Shown: positions 8,553 to 16,960 of the stretch, piece by piece
How the letters are laid out: every line of letters begins with the position of its first letter
Position numbering within the stretch: the first letter of the stretch is position 1
Origin: JBOFWL01 sp051653605
Lineage (GTDB): Bacteria; Spirochaetota; Brevinematia; Brevinematales; Brevinemataceae
DNA: 64,000 nucleotides
Assembly (NCBI GenBank): GCA_051653605.1
Contig: JBOFWL010000145.1
Span: forward strand, 248,001 to 312,000
Reading direction: 5' to 3'
The notes under the pieces: model-generated
Told to the model about the DNA's origin: nothing
Database searches by the model: none
What the model saw: only the letters and a program-made list of their open reading frames with translations
Made by a program: the position numbers and the translations under genes

Positions 8553-9380
8553 ATGGCAAGCATCATTTATAACGATACCGAGTTGATGCGTAACCTGCTA
8601 GAAGCAGGCGTGCACTTCGGGCATCCCACCAAAAGATGGAATCCTAAGATGAAACCATTCATCTTCACAAAAAGAAACGGGATTTACATCGTAGACTTGC
8701 GTTACACTACGGAAAAGCTGAAAGAAGCTTATGCCGAACTCAAGGCGATCGCTGAAAAAGGCGGTCAAGTTTTATTTGTTGGCACAAAAAAACAAGCCCA
8801 ACAAGCCATCAAAGATGAAGGGCTTCGTTGCGGAATGTTTTATGTTAGCAAAAGATGGTTGGGGGGAACATTAACTAACTTCCCAACACTCAAAAAGTCC
8901 ATCGATAAGATGAAGCGTTACGAGTCTAAACTCGAAAAGCAAGGTGACACAATGATCAAAAAAGAGCGCACCATGCTTCAAAAAGAAGTAGACCGTATGC
9001 GATCTTTCTACGATGGTATTCGTGATATGAAAAAACTCCCTGCTGCTATTTGGGTTGTCGACGTTAAGCGTGAAATCAACGCTGTTCTTGAAGCTCGCAA
9101 ATTAGGCATCAAAGTATTTGGTATCGCCGACACCAACATCGACCCTGATATGCTCGATTTTCTTGTTCCTGGAAACGACGATGCAATTCGTTCAGTAGCA
9201 CTTCTTACTCAATTAATGTCTGATGCAGTTATTGAAGGCGCTGGTTTCCACGCCAAAGCTGAAGGAACTTCTGTTGAAGAAGAAGTTTTAGAAGAAGCTC
9301 CAACTGTCGTCAATCCCACTACTTTAGATGATTCTGTTGACGAACTTGCCGAATCTTACGGTAAAGATATTCAAGAGTAA
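8553..9380 (+). CDS. rpsB: 30S ribosomal protein S2
   Basis: S2 binds the back of the 30S subunit late in assembly and helps recruit S1. The 275-residue sequence carries hallmark segments: LLEAGVHFGHPTKRWNPKM, RNGIYIVDLRYT, VLFVGTKKQAQ, RWLGGTLTNF and GIADTNIDPDMLD. It extends slightly past the family core with an acidic C-terminal tail (about 235-275). A strong AAGGAGG site precedes the ATG, and a consensus promoter lies just upstream. It is followed after 19 bases by tsf, the normal bacterial arrangement. Confidence 0.97.
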   Translation: MASIIYNDTELMRNLLEAGVHFGHPTKRWNPKMKPFIFTKRNGIYIVDLRYTTEKLKEAYAELKAIAEKGGQVLFVGTKKQAQQAIKDEGLRCGMFYVSKRWLGGTLTNFPTLKKSIDKMKRYESKLEKQGDTMIKKERTMLQKEVDRMRSFYDGIRDMKKLPAAIWVVDVKREINAVLEARKLGIKVFGIADTNIDPDMLDFLVPGNDDAIRSVALLTQLMSDAVIEGAGFHAKAEGTSVEEEVLEEAPTVVNPTTLDDSVDELAESYGKDIQE

Positions 9381-9399
9381 TAAAAGCGGAGTAAGCAAT

Positions 9400-10182
9400 A
9401 TGTCCATTTCTATGGAAGATGTAAAAAAATTAAAAGACATGACTGGCGCAGGTTTGATGGATGCAAAACGCACTCTTGAACAAACCAACGGCAATATCGA
9501 AGAAGCAGTAAAAATTCTTCGCCAAAAAGGTCTAGCTAAAGCCGAAAAACGCGCTGATAACGAAGTAAAAGAAGGCGTTGTTGCTATTGCAGAAGGAAAC
9601 GGAAAAGTTTTAGTGCTTCGCACAAACTGTGAAACCGACTTTGTTGCTCGCACCGAAGACTTCCAAGCCTATGCTGTTCAAGCAGCAAAAGATCTTGTTG
9701 CTGAAGGAACTGCTCCTGGCGCTGAACTTTCAACTAAAATGGATGAAACTCGTAAAGGGGCCATCGCAAAATTTGGGGAAAACATTATTCTCTCCGAATG
9801 GAAGGTTCTCCCTGTTAAAGGTAAATCATTCACTTACTTACACATGGGTAAAGTTGGTGTGGCTATCGATTTCGAAGGCACCCCTTCTGATGAAACAATG
9901 AAAAATATCGCCATGCAAATTGCTTCAATGAACCCCATTGGTCTTGCAAAAGAAGATATTCCTGCTGATGTAATTGCACGTGAAAAAGATATTTACACAG
10001 AAAAAGCTAAACAAAGTGGCAAGCCCGAAGCTATCCTTCCTAAAATTGTAGAAGGAATGATGGTGAATTTCTTCAAAGAAAACACCTTGCTCGAGCAACC
10101 TTTTGTTTTTGATGAAAGCAAAAAGATCTCCGACCTCTTAGGGAAAGATAAGATCAACGGCTTCATCCGAGTGTCTCTTTAA
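9400..10182 (+). CDS. tsf: Elongation factor Ts
   Basis: EF-Ts exchanges GDP for GTP on EF-Tu. I place the start at 9400 (MSISMEDVKKLKDMTGAGLM). A longer frame from 9328 would overlap rpsB and has no family homology. The 260-residue product shows the UBA-like N-terminal domain (TGAGLMDAKRTLEQTNGN), the EF-Tu-contacting LRTNCETDFVART segment and the core domain, and is slightly shorter than the E. coli protein. A GGAG site precedes the ATG. It is co-transcribed with rpsB, and a strong hairpin terminator follows. Confidence 0.96.
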   Translation: MSISMEDVKKLKDMTGAGLMDAKRTLEQTNGNIEEAVKILRQKGLAKAEKRADNEVKEGVVAIAEGNGKVLVLRTNCETDFVARTEDFQAYAVQAAKDLVAEGTAPGAELSTKMDETRKGAIAKFGENIILSEWKVLPVKGKSFTYLHMGKVGVAIDFEGTPSDETMKNIAMQIASMNPIGLAKEDIPADVIAREKDIYTEKAKQSGKPEAILPKIVEGMMVNFFKENTLLEQPFVFDESKKISDLLGKDKINGFIRVSL

Positions 10183-10243
10183 CGAGCCTCTCAGAGCTTG
10201 TTCTTGTTTTCAGCGATGGAAACCTCAACCAATCAAATGATTG

Positions 10244-10275
10244 AAAAAACCGCCTCATTTCGGGGCGGTTTTCTT
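10244..10275. terminator. Bidirectional terminator between tsf and recN
   Basis: AAAACCGCC pairs with GGCGGTTTT around a short loop; A runs on the left and T runs on the right serve both convergent genes. Confidence 0.85.
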
Positions 10276-10278
10276 ATA

Positions 10279-11967
10279 TTATTTATTCATCATATCTTCT
10301 GCAAGTTGCAAGAAATTTTCTCCCTCGCCACCCAGCATCCGTGCAATCTCTTTTACTCTTTCATTCCCTTCCAGCAACACTACCTCTGTAAAAGTTTTGC
10401 CATCGACCGAATTTTTCCTTACCACATAATGATGATCTGCCTTAGCCGCAATCTGAGCAAGATGTGTGATAGTAAATAATTGGCGCAATTTTGCAATTTC
10501 TTGCATTTTTTGAGCTACATTATGGGCTATCATCCCACCTATTCCCGCATCAATTTCATCAAAAATACCCGTACCGACAGGATCACTTTCGGCAAGAGCG
10601 CTTTTAAGGGAGAGCATAACTCGAGAAATTTCTCCTCCCGATGCAATTTTTTGCAAAGGTTTAGGATCTTCCCCGGCATTAGCAGACATCATAAATTCAA
10701 CTCTATCAATACCTTGAGCGGTGACAAGCAATTTTTGACCTTCTATCTCTAGGGCTGATTGTTCATCCTTGGCATAGGTGATGTGGACAAAAAATCGAGC
10801 CTTTTCCATGCCTAAAAATGATAATTCGCGTTGAATATTCTCACTCATTTTTTTGGCAGCTTGCTGACGACTTTGAGAAAGTGCTAGCGATTCTTGTCGA
10901 GTTTTTGCTAGTGCTTCTTGATAATGCTTCGCCGCTTTCTCTAATTCCTGATCAAGATTGTCCGCCTTCGAGAGAAGATGCGCACACTCTTCTGCAAACT
11001 CGTTAAGAGCCGTGATATCCTGTTTATCATATTTTCGTTTAAGATTTTTTAAAAGAGCAATTCTGGCCGTTACTTGATCCATTTCTTGTGGGCTATATCC
11101 AGCACCATCAATATAATCAGCAAGAAGCCTTGCTCCTTCCTTAACCTGTGCCGAACTTTGAGCAAAAATTTCTTCAAGCTCTTCATATTTTTTACCATAG
11201 GATGAAATACTACCCATCGATCGACGTGCATCTTCGAGAAAGGCAAGGGCATTTACCTCGGCTTCATAGATATTTTGATGGGCACGGCTTAGTGCTTGAA
11301 AGATTTCTTCTCCATGTTGCATTTGTGCGAGCCTTTCTTCGAGGATTTCCTCTTCTTCTTCGGCAAAATCCGCATCTTTTATCTCTTTTACAGCAGTTTG
11401 GTAGTAGTCTCTCTCTTTTTTCAGCCTATCAGCACTCTCTCTGAGTAATTTTTCGTCTGATTCTGCTATTTTTAGCTGATTATAGGTAGCAGAAAATGCC
11501 TGCACTTGAGGTAATATCTTCGAATATCGATCCAAAATATCAATATGAACCTTTTTATTTAGCAATAATTGATGATCGTGTTGACCATGCATATCCGCTA
11601 AAAAAGCCCCAATCTCTTCTAATTTTCCTAATGTTTCTTGTGCTCCATTTATGAAAACACGATTTTTTCCTTCTCGCGTGATTTCTCTACGGATAATTAG
11701 AGTAGAATTATCTTCTATATTATATTTAGAAAGCACATCAATAACCGCTGGATGCCGTGGCGAAAATTCGCCTTCTATTGTAAGCCTGTCTTCACCTGTG
11801 CGAATCATCGACGCATCACTACGAGCACCAAGAAGCAAGCCAAGTGCCCCAATAAGCACCGATTTGCCCGCACCAGTTTCTCCCGTAAAAGCTGAGAGAC
11901 CCTGCTGAAATTCGACCGTAAGATTATCTATAACGGCAAAGTTTTTAATACTCATTCGTTCCAGCAT
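10279..11967 (-). CDS. recN: DNA repair protein RecN
   Basis: RecN is an SMC-like ATPase in double-strand-break repair. The 562 residues contain the N-terminal Walker A (FTGETGAGKSVLIGALGLLLG, about 27-47), a long Glu/Ala/Lys-rich coiled coil (about 150-370), then the C-terminal half with ASGGEISRVMLSLK and Walker B IFDEIDAGIGG. The length matches the family. Its ATG shares a base with the nadK stop (TAATG at 11965-11969), so the two are translationally coupled. A nadK-recN pair is a common bacterial arrangement. The gene ends at the terminator shared with tsf. Confidence 0.95.
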   Translation of the reverse strand: MLERMSIKNFAVIDNLTVEFQQGLSAFTGETGAGKSVLIGALGLLLGARSDASMIRTGEDRLTIEGEFSPRHPAVIDVLSKYNIEDNSTLIIRREITREGKNRVFINGAQETLGKLEEIGAFLADMHGQHDHQLLLNKKVHIDILDRYSKILPQVQAFSATYNQLKIAESDEKLLRESADRLKKERDYYQTAVKEIKDADFAEEEEEILEERLAQMQHGEEIFQALSRAHQNIYEAEVNALAFLEDARRSMGSISSYGKKYEELEEIFAQSSAQVKEGARLLADYIDGAGYSPQEMDQVTARIALLKNLKRKYDKQDITALNEFAEECAHLLSKADNLDQELEKAAKHYQEALAKTRQESLALSQSRQQAAKKMSENIQRELSFLGMEKARFFVHITYAKDEQSALEIEGQKLLVTAQGIDRVEFMMSANAGEDPKPLQKIASGGEISRVMLSLKSALAESDPVGTGIFDEIDAGIGGMIAHNVAQKMQEIAKLRQLFTITHLAQIAAKADHHYVVRKNSVDGKTFTEVVLLEGNERVKEIARMLGGEGENFLQLAEDMMNK

Positions 11968-12782
11968 TAGAATTCCTTAGGTGTCATATTCCAGCCTAAC
12001 TTTACGGAGAGGCTGTTAAAAAATTGGTGAGGATCGGCTCTCATCGTATGCACTAGCATTGGTGTACTCAATGAAAACATCTCTTCATTATCGAGGGTTA
12101 TCATTTCTTGTCCATCCGCCCACACTTGAGACGATCTTTTATTATGATTGACTATAGATATTGTATTTTCCAGACCAAAAACGAGTGGTCTCTCCCCTAA
12201 AATATGCGAACAAACCGGCGTGATAACAATAGCTTGCATTGAAGGCATCAAAATTGGCCCCCCAGCAGATAGATTGTATGCCGTACTTCCCGTTGGAGTT
12301 GAGACAATCAGCCCATCAGCTCTTACTTTCATGGATTCTATGCCATCTATAAGCACAACATAATCGGATAAAGAGCCTTTTTGGTCGTTTGTAAAGTAAA
12401 ATTCGTTGAGAGCTAATAGATTTTTTCGACAAGAACAACTTCCTTGAAGCACCAAGCGATGCATCCATGGGTAGGTGTCTTCTAAAAAGGGAGTGAGGGT
12501 TTCTAAAGAGAGATTTTCGGGGGTAATGCTGGGCAGAAAGCCTAGATTTCCCGCATAAATACTGACAATTGGTTTATTAAAACGCGCTAGAGAACGACAC
12601 GTACTGAGAAAACTTCCATCTCCACCAATAGAAAAGGCTATATCAAAATATTGCGTTGGTTCTATGCTCTTCGTTATAACAAAAGAATCCCATCCGCATT
12701 GACTGAGAAGCTCTTGTAAACGTTCAAATAAGGGCACAAGTGTGGGAATATCAGTTTTTCCTGTGATTACAGCTGTTTTCAT
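11967..12782 (-). CDS. nadK: NAD kinase
   Basis: The product phosphorylates NAD to NADP with ATP or polyphosphate. The 271 residues carry the GGDGS motif (about 53-57: SIGGDGSFLSTC), the substrate loop ALNEFYFT (LNE in the family), VRADGLIVSTPTGSTAYNLSAGGPI, and ICPHxL-like PVCSHILGERPLV. All are standard for NadK. It is first in an operon with recN, and a promoter lies about 55 bases upstream. Confidence 0.95.
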   Translation of the reverse strand: MKTAVITGKTDIPTLVPLFERLQELLSQCGWDSFVITKSIEPTQYFDIAFSIGGDGSFLSTCRSLARFNKPIVSIYAGNLGFLPSITPENLSLETLTPFLEDTYPWMHRLVLQGSCSCRKNLLALNEFYFTNDQKGSLSDYVVLIDGIESMKVRADGLIVSTPTGSTAYNLSAGGPILMPSMQAIVITPVCSHILGERPLVFGLENTISIVNHNKRSSQVWADGQEMITLDNEEMFSLSTPMLVHTMRADPHQFFNSLSVKLGWNMTPKEF

Positions 12783-12842
12783 GAGTTTCCTGCTTGAGTT
12801 TATACGCTAAATCATGTATAATGTTTATAAGAAAGCTTCTGA

Positions 12843-12871
12843 ATTATAACAGGTTTTTCTTAAAAACACAA
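12843..12871 (-). promoter_or_regulatory. Promoter of nadK-recN
   Basis: Minus-strand TTGTGT (12871-12866), a 17-base spacer and TATAAT (12848-12843). Transcription would start near 12836, leaving a leader of about 55 bases before nadK. Confidence 0.6.
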
Positions 12872-12882
12872 GCCCGTAAGCA

Positions 12883-13527
12883 TTATTGGCGGCTCAACAT
12901 CGCTTCAACTTTAGCTCTATTTTTTTTGAGATCCCTTAGTTGTTTTTCGTATATTTCTTCAAAATCGAAGGGGTCATCTATTAGCTTTCGGAGTCGTTCA
13001 TCAAAATCAATAAGGCTTTGGTCTCGATTAGGGTTTAGCTCTCCAGGAATACGTCGAGCAAGACGTGCCTGATCCACCGCCCGACGACGATATGTGAGCG
13101 CACTCTTATAATAAAACTCGGCAATATCGTAGCCATCTAAATATTCTTTGAGAAATTCATCATTGAAAAAATAGATGTTGCGTTTATAGTATAAATCCGC
13201 GTAGCGTCGGTATTCTTCCGCCAAACGATAGGCAATATGAGCATGCATCGCTAGTTTGTATTTCTCATACTGTTGTTCGTCGGTGATACGAATTAAGGCT
13301 TTAATAGGATGCTCAAAAGGCTGAACGCTTGCTAGCTCTAAAAAATAGATGTTACGAGCAATGGTATCCTGCCTTTCATTCCAAAACTGGCTTTGATTAT
13401 CAAGAAGAACCAATTCTTCCTTGGTATCAAGACGTTTGGGGACAGGTTGAACCATAAAATCACTGACACGAGCCCATGTTGCACCATTTAAAAGAAAAAG
13501 AAAATATAAAATAAGGACTGACTTCAT
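12883..13527 (-). CDS. Secreted, helix-rich protein of unknown function
   Basis: The 214-residue product starts with a signal peptide (MKSVLILYFLFLLNGATWA) and has no lipobox. The mature part is rich in Tyr, Arg and Glu and looks almost wholly alpha-helical, with repeated YYK/YRRYA-type segments (about 95-150) and a charged C-terminal helix. This resembles TPR-like solenoids but has no clear repeat register. Function is not recognised. Its start codon overlaps that of the divergent rluD-type gene (CATG at 13525-13528), so its ribosome binding site must lie inside that gene; only a weak AAAGG is visible there. Confidence 0.65.
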   Translation of the reverse strand: MKSVLILYFLFLLNGATWARVSDFMVQPVPKRLDTKEELVLLDNQSQFWNERQDTIARNIYFLELASVQPFEHPIKALIRITDEQQYEKYKLAMHAHIAYRLAEEYRRYADLYYKRNIYFFNDEFLKEYLDGYDIAEFYYKSALTYRRRAVDQARLARRIPGELNPNRDQSLIDFDERLRKLIDDPFDFEEIYEKQLRDLKKNRAKVEAMLSRQ

Positions 13528-14479
13528 GCCTTTATTATCGGAATTTTTTGCTAAGCATAAAGAATATCACACTCTTTTGTTCTCTGCAGATGTTATTGAG
13601 CAACGAATCGACACCGCTGCAAGTATTCTCACGGGTCATACGCGATCCGCATTAAAAAATCTTGACCTCTGCGCTCGTGTGAACGGCAAAGAAGAAAAAA
13701 TCGGTGTTAAACTATATCCCGGCGATCAAGTTGAAATATTTTGGGCAAAAACCCCCGATCTTTCTTTTGAAGCAGAGGATGTTCCTTTCACCATCATTTA
13801 CAAAGATAATGATTTAATGATCATCGACAAGCCTTGGGGCATCGTCGTTCACCCAGCAAAAGGGCACGAACACGGCACCCTTGCTAACGGCGTACTAAAA
13901 GTACTGCAAGAAGAAGGGTTGGATGATAGCTTTGGCGAGGAAGGCCGCGTAGGCATCGTCCACCGCCTTGATAAAGACACTCGTGGGCTGATGATTGTTG
14001 CTCTTAACGAAGAAAGCGCTCGTTCTCTCACCGATATGTTCCGAAACCGAGAAATCAAAAAAGTTTATAAAGCAATCATTCGGGGTCATCTTCCAGAGAT
14101 TGGCTATATTGAGCAGCCTATAGGGCGATCTCCTAATGATAGAAAAAAAATGGCCGTAAATCCTGACGGTCGACCTGCTCGCACCGAATTTAAAACTCTC
14201 AAGTATTTTAATAACAGTTCTCTTATTGCTTGTAACCTAATGACAGGGCGTACTCACCAAATTAGGGTTCATATGGAGCACCTCGGACATGCTGTTGTTG
14301 GAGATACACTTTATGGCGGTAAAAATAATACTTGCCCCCTACCTGGAATGGCTCTACTCGCTGTTCATTTACGATTTAAACATCCTAGAACAGGAGAAGA
14401 ACTGTCCTTCACCCTACCAGAACCACCTGCATTTGCTCAATATGTTGCCAAATTAACAAAAAGTTCCCATATAAGATAG
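13526..14479 (+). CDS. RluD/RluC-family rRNA pseudouridine synthase
   Basis: This 317-residue enzyme isomerises uridine to pseudouridine in large-subunit rRNA. It has an N-terminal S4 RNA-binding domain (about 25-72: QRIDTAASILTG...GDQVEIF), the catalytic motif HRLDKDTRGLMIV (Asp about 149) and the C-terminal GRTHQIRVHMEHLGHAVVGD. The length matches RluD. Site specificity (RluC versus RluD) cannot be settled here. AAGGA lies 10 bases upstream, inside the divergent gene. The polyferredoxin gene follows after 29 bases. Confidence 0.92.
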   Translation: MPLLSEFFAKHKEYHTLLFSADVIEQRIDTAASILTGHTRSALKNLDLCARVNGKEEKIGVKLYPGDQVEIFWAKTPDLSFEAEDVPFTIIYKDNDLMIIDKPWGIVVHPAKGHEHGTLANGVLKVLQEEGLDDSFGEEGRVGIVHRLDKDTRGLMIVALNEESARSLTDMFRNREIKKVYKAIIRGHLPEIGYIEQPIGRSPNDRKKMAVNPDGRPARTEFKTLKYFNNSSLIACNLMTGRTHQIRVHMEHLGHAVVGDTLYGGKNNTCPLPGMALLAVHLRFKHPRTGEELSFTLPEPPAFAQYVAKLTKSSHIR

Positions 14480-14508
14480 AGTTTTGAATATTTTAAAGGA
14501 GTCGTACT

Positions 14509-15627
14509 ATGAGTACAGACAAACACCCTTTTGAGCCAACAAGATTAATCAAACCAGAGATGAAATCCAAGAAAAAATACAGTGTTTTACAAATTTGTCG
14601 TTATGTTGTAATGACTGGATTTTTTGTGTTTTTTGTGTTTTTTAATTTTCTTGATTTTCGTTGGCTTCCAGCATCTCTTCTCGTGATGACTATTTTTGGT
14701 GGGGCTTTTTTCTGTGGCTGGATATGCCCAATGGGTTTCCTTCAAGACCTAAGCGGGTTAATCGCACGCCGTTTTGGTATCAAACAAAAAAATATGCTTC
14801 CTCGTAAATTTCATCTTGCCATGACAACGCTTCGCTATATTTTATTTTTCTGTGTTGTTTTCGGCGTTGTTTTTTCTTTTACCTACCTCGCTTATGCTGA
14901 CGGGCGTCGGGCTGTTCATACTTTTGCTGCCTTACGTGTCCCTCACCTTATTGCTTGTATTATCTTACTTATCCTATTAACTCTATCTGTTTTTTATAAA
15001 CGTATTTTCTGTTCTTATCTTTGTGTGGAGGGAGCAAAACAGGCTCTTCTATCTTCAGGGCGAGTTTTTAGTATTATTCGAAATCCTGATTCCTGTATTG
15101 ATTGTAAAAAATGTGATCAAGCCTGCCCTATGAATATTAAGGTGTCTCGTTGCGGGAATCTTCAATCGATGCAGTGTGTTAACTGTTTTCAATGTGTATC
15201 TTCATGCCCTGTAAAGAATACGCTATCCTACGGCCCAATAAGACCTGTGCACGATCCTGTCGGTCGCTTCTTAGGTAAGGAAAAATTACAACAGAAACCT
15301 TTATTTCGCTATGGAGTGATAGGGCTTCGACTAGCAGTTGTAGTAGCTTTCTTTGCATTTTGGCTCTATGGCCCAGGTAAAATCACCGCTTATCCTCACT
15401 TTGGGCGTTCTGCAACCTTTAACTGGAGTGTCCCTCCTTCATCACCAATAATAGATGAAGAAAGTTCAGCCTCTGATCAAACCGACTACAAAGATGGAGA
15501 TTCTGGAGCTTCAGCTTATAAAGATGAAGAATCTGGTGCTTCTAAAGATACAAGTAAGACAGGAGCGTCTACCTATACCGAAAGTGAGACTGGGGCGTCA
15601 ATTCCTCAAGATGCAGATACTCCATAA
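14509..15627 (+). CDS. Membrane-bound 4Fe-4S polyferredoxin (NapH/YccM-like) with repetitive tail
   Basis: This 372-residue membrane protein probably passes electrons across or along the inner membrane. It has about five hydrophobic helices, a conserved CGWICPMGFLQD segment (about 71-82) and two ferredoxin motifs, CIDCKKCDQACP and CVNCFQCVSSCP (about 196-235), each with the CxxCxxCxxxCP ligands for a 4Fe-4S cluster. After the last helix comes an Asp/Ser/Thr-rich tail holding four GAS repeats (about 331-365), unusual for this family. A good AAAGGAG site precedes the ATG. Its redox partners are not in the window. Nothing resembling NapG, CcoN or Rnf genes adjoins it. Confidence 0.8.
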   Translation: MSTDKHPFEPTRLIKPEMKSKKKYSVLQICRYVVMTGFFVFFVFFNFLDFRWLPASLLVMTIFGGAFFCGWICPMGFLQDLSGLIARRFGIKQKNMLPRKFHLAMTTLRYILFFCVVFGVVFSFTYLAYADGRRAVHTFAALRVPHLIACIILLILLTLSVFYKRIFCSYLCVEGAKQALLSSGRVFSIIRNPDSCIDCKKCDQACPMNIKVSRCGNLQSMQCVNCFQCVSSCPVKNTLSYGPIRPVHDPVGRFLGKEKLQQKPLFRYGVIGLRLAVVVAFFAFWLYGPGKITAYPHFGRSATFNWSVPPSSPIIDEESSASDQTDYKDGDSGASAYKDEESGASKDTSKTGASTYTESETGASIPQDADTP

Positions 15628-15652
15628 AAAAACCCCCAAGCTTTCGCTTGAG
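15628..15652 (-). terminator. Terminator of the minus-strand lipoprotein gene
   Basis: CCCCCAAGC pairs with GCTTGAGGG (one mismatch, loop TTT) and is followed on the minus strand by seven T (15634-15628). It abuts the stop codon of the plus-strand polyferredoxin gene. No T run exists in the plus direction, so that gene lacks an obvious terminator of its own. Confidence 0.65.
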
Positions 15653-15692
15653 GGAAGTGCCGCGTGGGCAGCACAGACCAGTATTTTTTATT

Positions 15693-16076
15693 TTATCGTC
15701 TTGTCCAAGTTCGAGAAAGTGTAAAGTTGGGATGTATAGATGTTACAAGAGCATCTATACTATCATCAACAAAAAAATACACTTGGGGGACCACTTCGTT
15801 CGCTGGGTCATTAAAAAATGTAATGACTTGCCGAGGGGGAAGACTGCCCAACCTGAAGGTGCCTCTAGACTCTAAAATGGGGTTGCCAGATTGTGTCTCT
15901 ATAAAAACATAACGCCCGTTGGTATTGAGTTCCATTTGTATTTCGGTGGTGAGGGTGATAGAACCACTTACACGCTGTTCCGTAAACCGCCACGACCCAA
16001 TAGCCGAAATTGCATCTTGACTATCAACAACAGAACACCCAGTAAAGAACACTAAAAAAAGAATAATTCGATACAT
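15693..16076 (-). CDS. Small lipoprotein of unknown function
   Basis: The start at 16076 is chosen because GAGGAG lies 8 bases upstream and it opens a lipoprotein signal peptide (MYRIILFLVFFTGC, lipobox FTGC with Cys 14). The longer frame to 16187 adds a lysine-rich stretch and no ribosome binding site. The 127-residue product should be lipidated and membrane-anchored. The mature domain is beta-rich (IGSWRFTEQRVSG, TTEIQMELNTNGRYVF, ESRGTFRLG), in the style of lipocalin-like domains, but no family is recognised. It ends at its own terminator against the polyferredoxin gene. Confidence 0.65.
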   Translation of the reverse strand: MYRIILFLVFFTGCSVVDSQDAISAIGSWRFTEQRVSGSITLTTEIQMELNTNGRYVFIETQSGNPILESRGTFRLGSLPPRQVITFFNDPANEVVPQVYFFVDDSIDALVTSIHPNFTLSRTWTRR

Positions 16077-16210
16077 TGAGCAACTCCTCTTTTTTTTCGG
16101 AATAGCAGATAAAATCTTAAGGATTATGTTATCTTTCTTGACAAACTTATTAAATGACTTCATAATATGCTTCAATAAAAGGTACAAAATTAAGGCGATA
16201 AGGCACTCAA

Positions 16211-16960
16211 ATGGATATGAAATTTCCCGAATATATGATTTTTGGCATCAAAGTAACCGACATTTCTCGTGGAGAGTGGCGGAATTATCTTTATGACAAG
16301 TTTCATCACAGAATTTTTGCTCGGATTGTCGTCCTAACAGAAAAAAAATTTTTTCAGGCTATGTTTAACAAAGAATTAGCAGAAACAATAAATCAGGCAG
16401 AGATTGTTCTTTGTTCTTCTAGTATGCTTGCTTGGCTCATCGCTCACATGTATGGGAAAATAGTAAAACCAGCTCTTTCCGTCACCTATGTTCTCGATGC
16501 TCTCACCGTTGCTTCCGAATGCCGATCAACAGTAAGCTTTTTCGGTGGATCAAAACCCACTTTATTTGCTGCCGTTCAAAAAATGCACAAATCTTTCAAA
16601 GGGGTGAAGGTTGTCAGTCACTATCCGGCTAAAATCGCTCTTAAAGATCAAACAAATGTTTTCATTGCTATCCGTAAAGCTGCTGCAACTCTTGGGCTAT
16701 TTAATTTGGGAAATAATAAATTACAAGAACTTTGGATCAATCAAAACTTTATGCTTTCTCAAAGCGGTGTCGTAATGGGAACAGATGATAGCTTTGAGAT
16801 CATTGCTGGCAGAAAACATGTCCCGCCTCTTCACTTTCAGGAAAAAGGCTGGCTTGGCTTATATACGCTTCTCACTAGGCCTTTTTACTTCGCTAAAATC
16901 TTTCGTTTACTTATTATTTGGCTCTTTTTCCTTGGTTGGAAAATGAAAAAAAGCTCTTAG
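16211..16960 (+). CDS. WecG/TagA/CpsF-family glycosyltransferase
   Basis: The family (GT26) transfers ManNAc or ManNAcA-type sugars to lipid-linked intermediates at the membrane. The 249-residue product follows the family layout: FGIKVTDIS at the start, an acceptor region ending ALSVTYVLDAL, the FFGGSKPTLFAAVQ segment (the GG-x-P element of the donor site), LGNNKLQELWINQN and a C-terminal KGWLGLYTLLTRP followed by a hydrophobic membrane-associating stretch. The usual catalytic Asp region is less clear. It is convergent with the ABC-class ATPase gene with a 4-base overlap and no terminator between them. Role: envelope polysaccharide or glycolipid, by inference. Confidence 0.75.
   Translation: MDMKFPEYMIFGIKVTDISRGEWRNYLYDKFHHRIFARIVVLTEKKFFQAMFNKELAETINQAEIVLCSSSMLAWLIAHMYGKIVKPALSVTYVLDALTVASECRSTVSFFGGSKPTLFAAVQKMHKSFKGVKVVSHYPAKIALKDQTNVFIAIRKAAATLGLFNLGNNKLQELWINQNFMLSQSGVVMGTDDSFEIIAGRKHVPPLHFQEKGWLGLYTLLTRPFYFAKIFRLLIIWLFFLGWKMKKSS

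Noticed and set aside
9328..9399. Extended EF-Ts N-terminus
   Set aside because: It lies in rpsB's coding end; EF-Ts homology begins at 9400 with a ribosome binding site.
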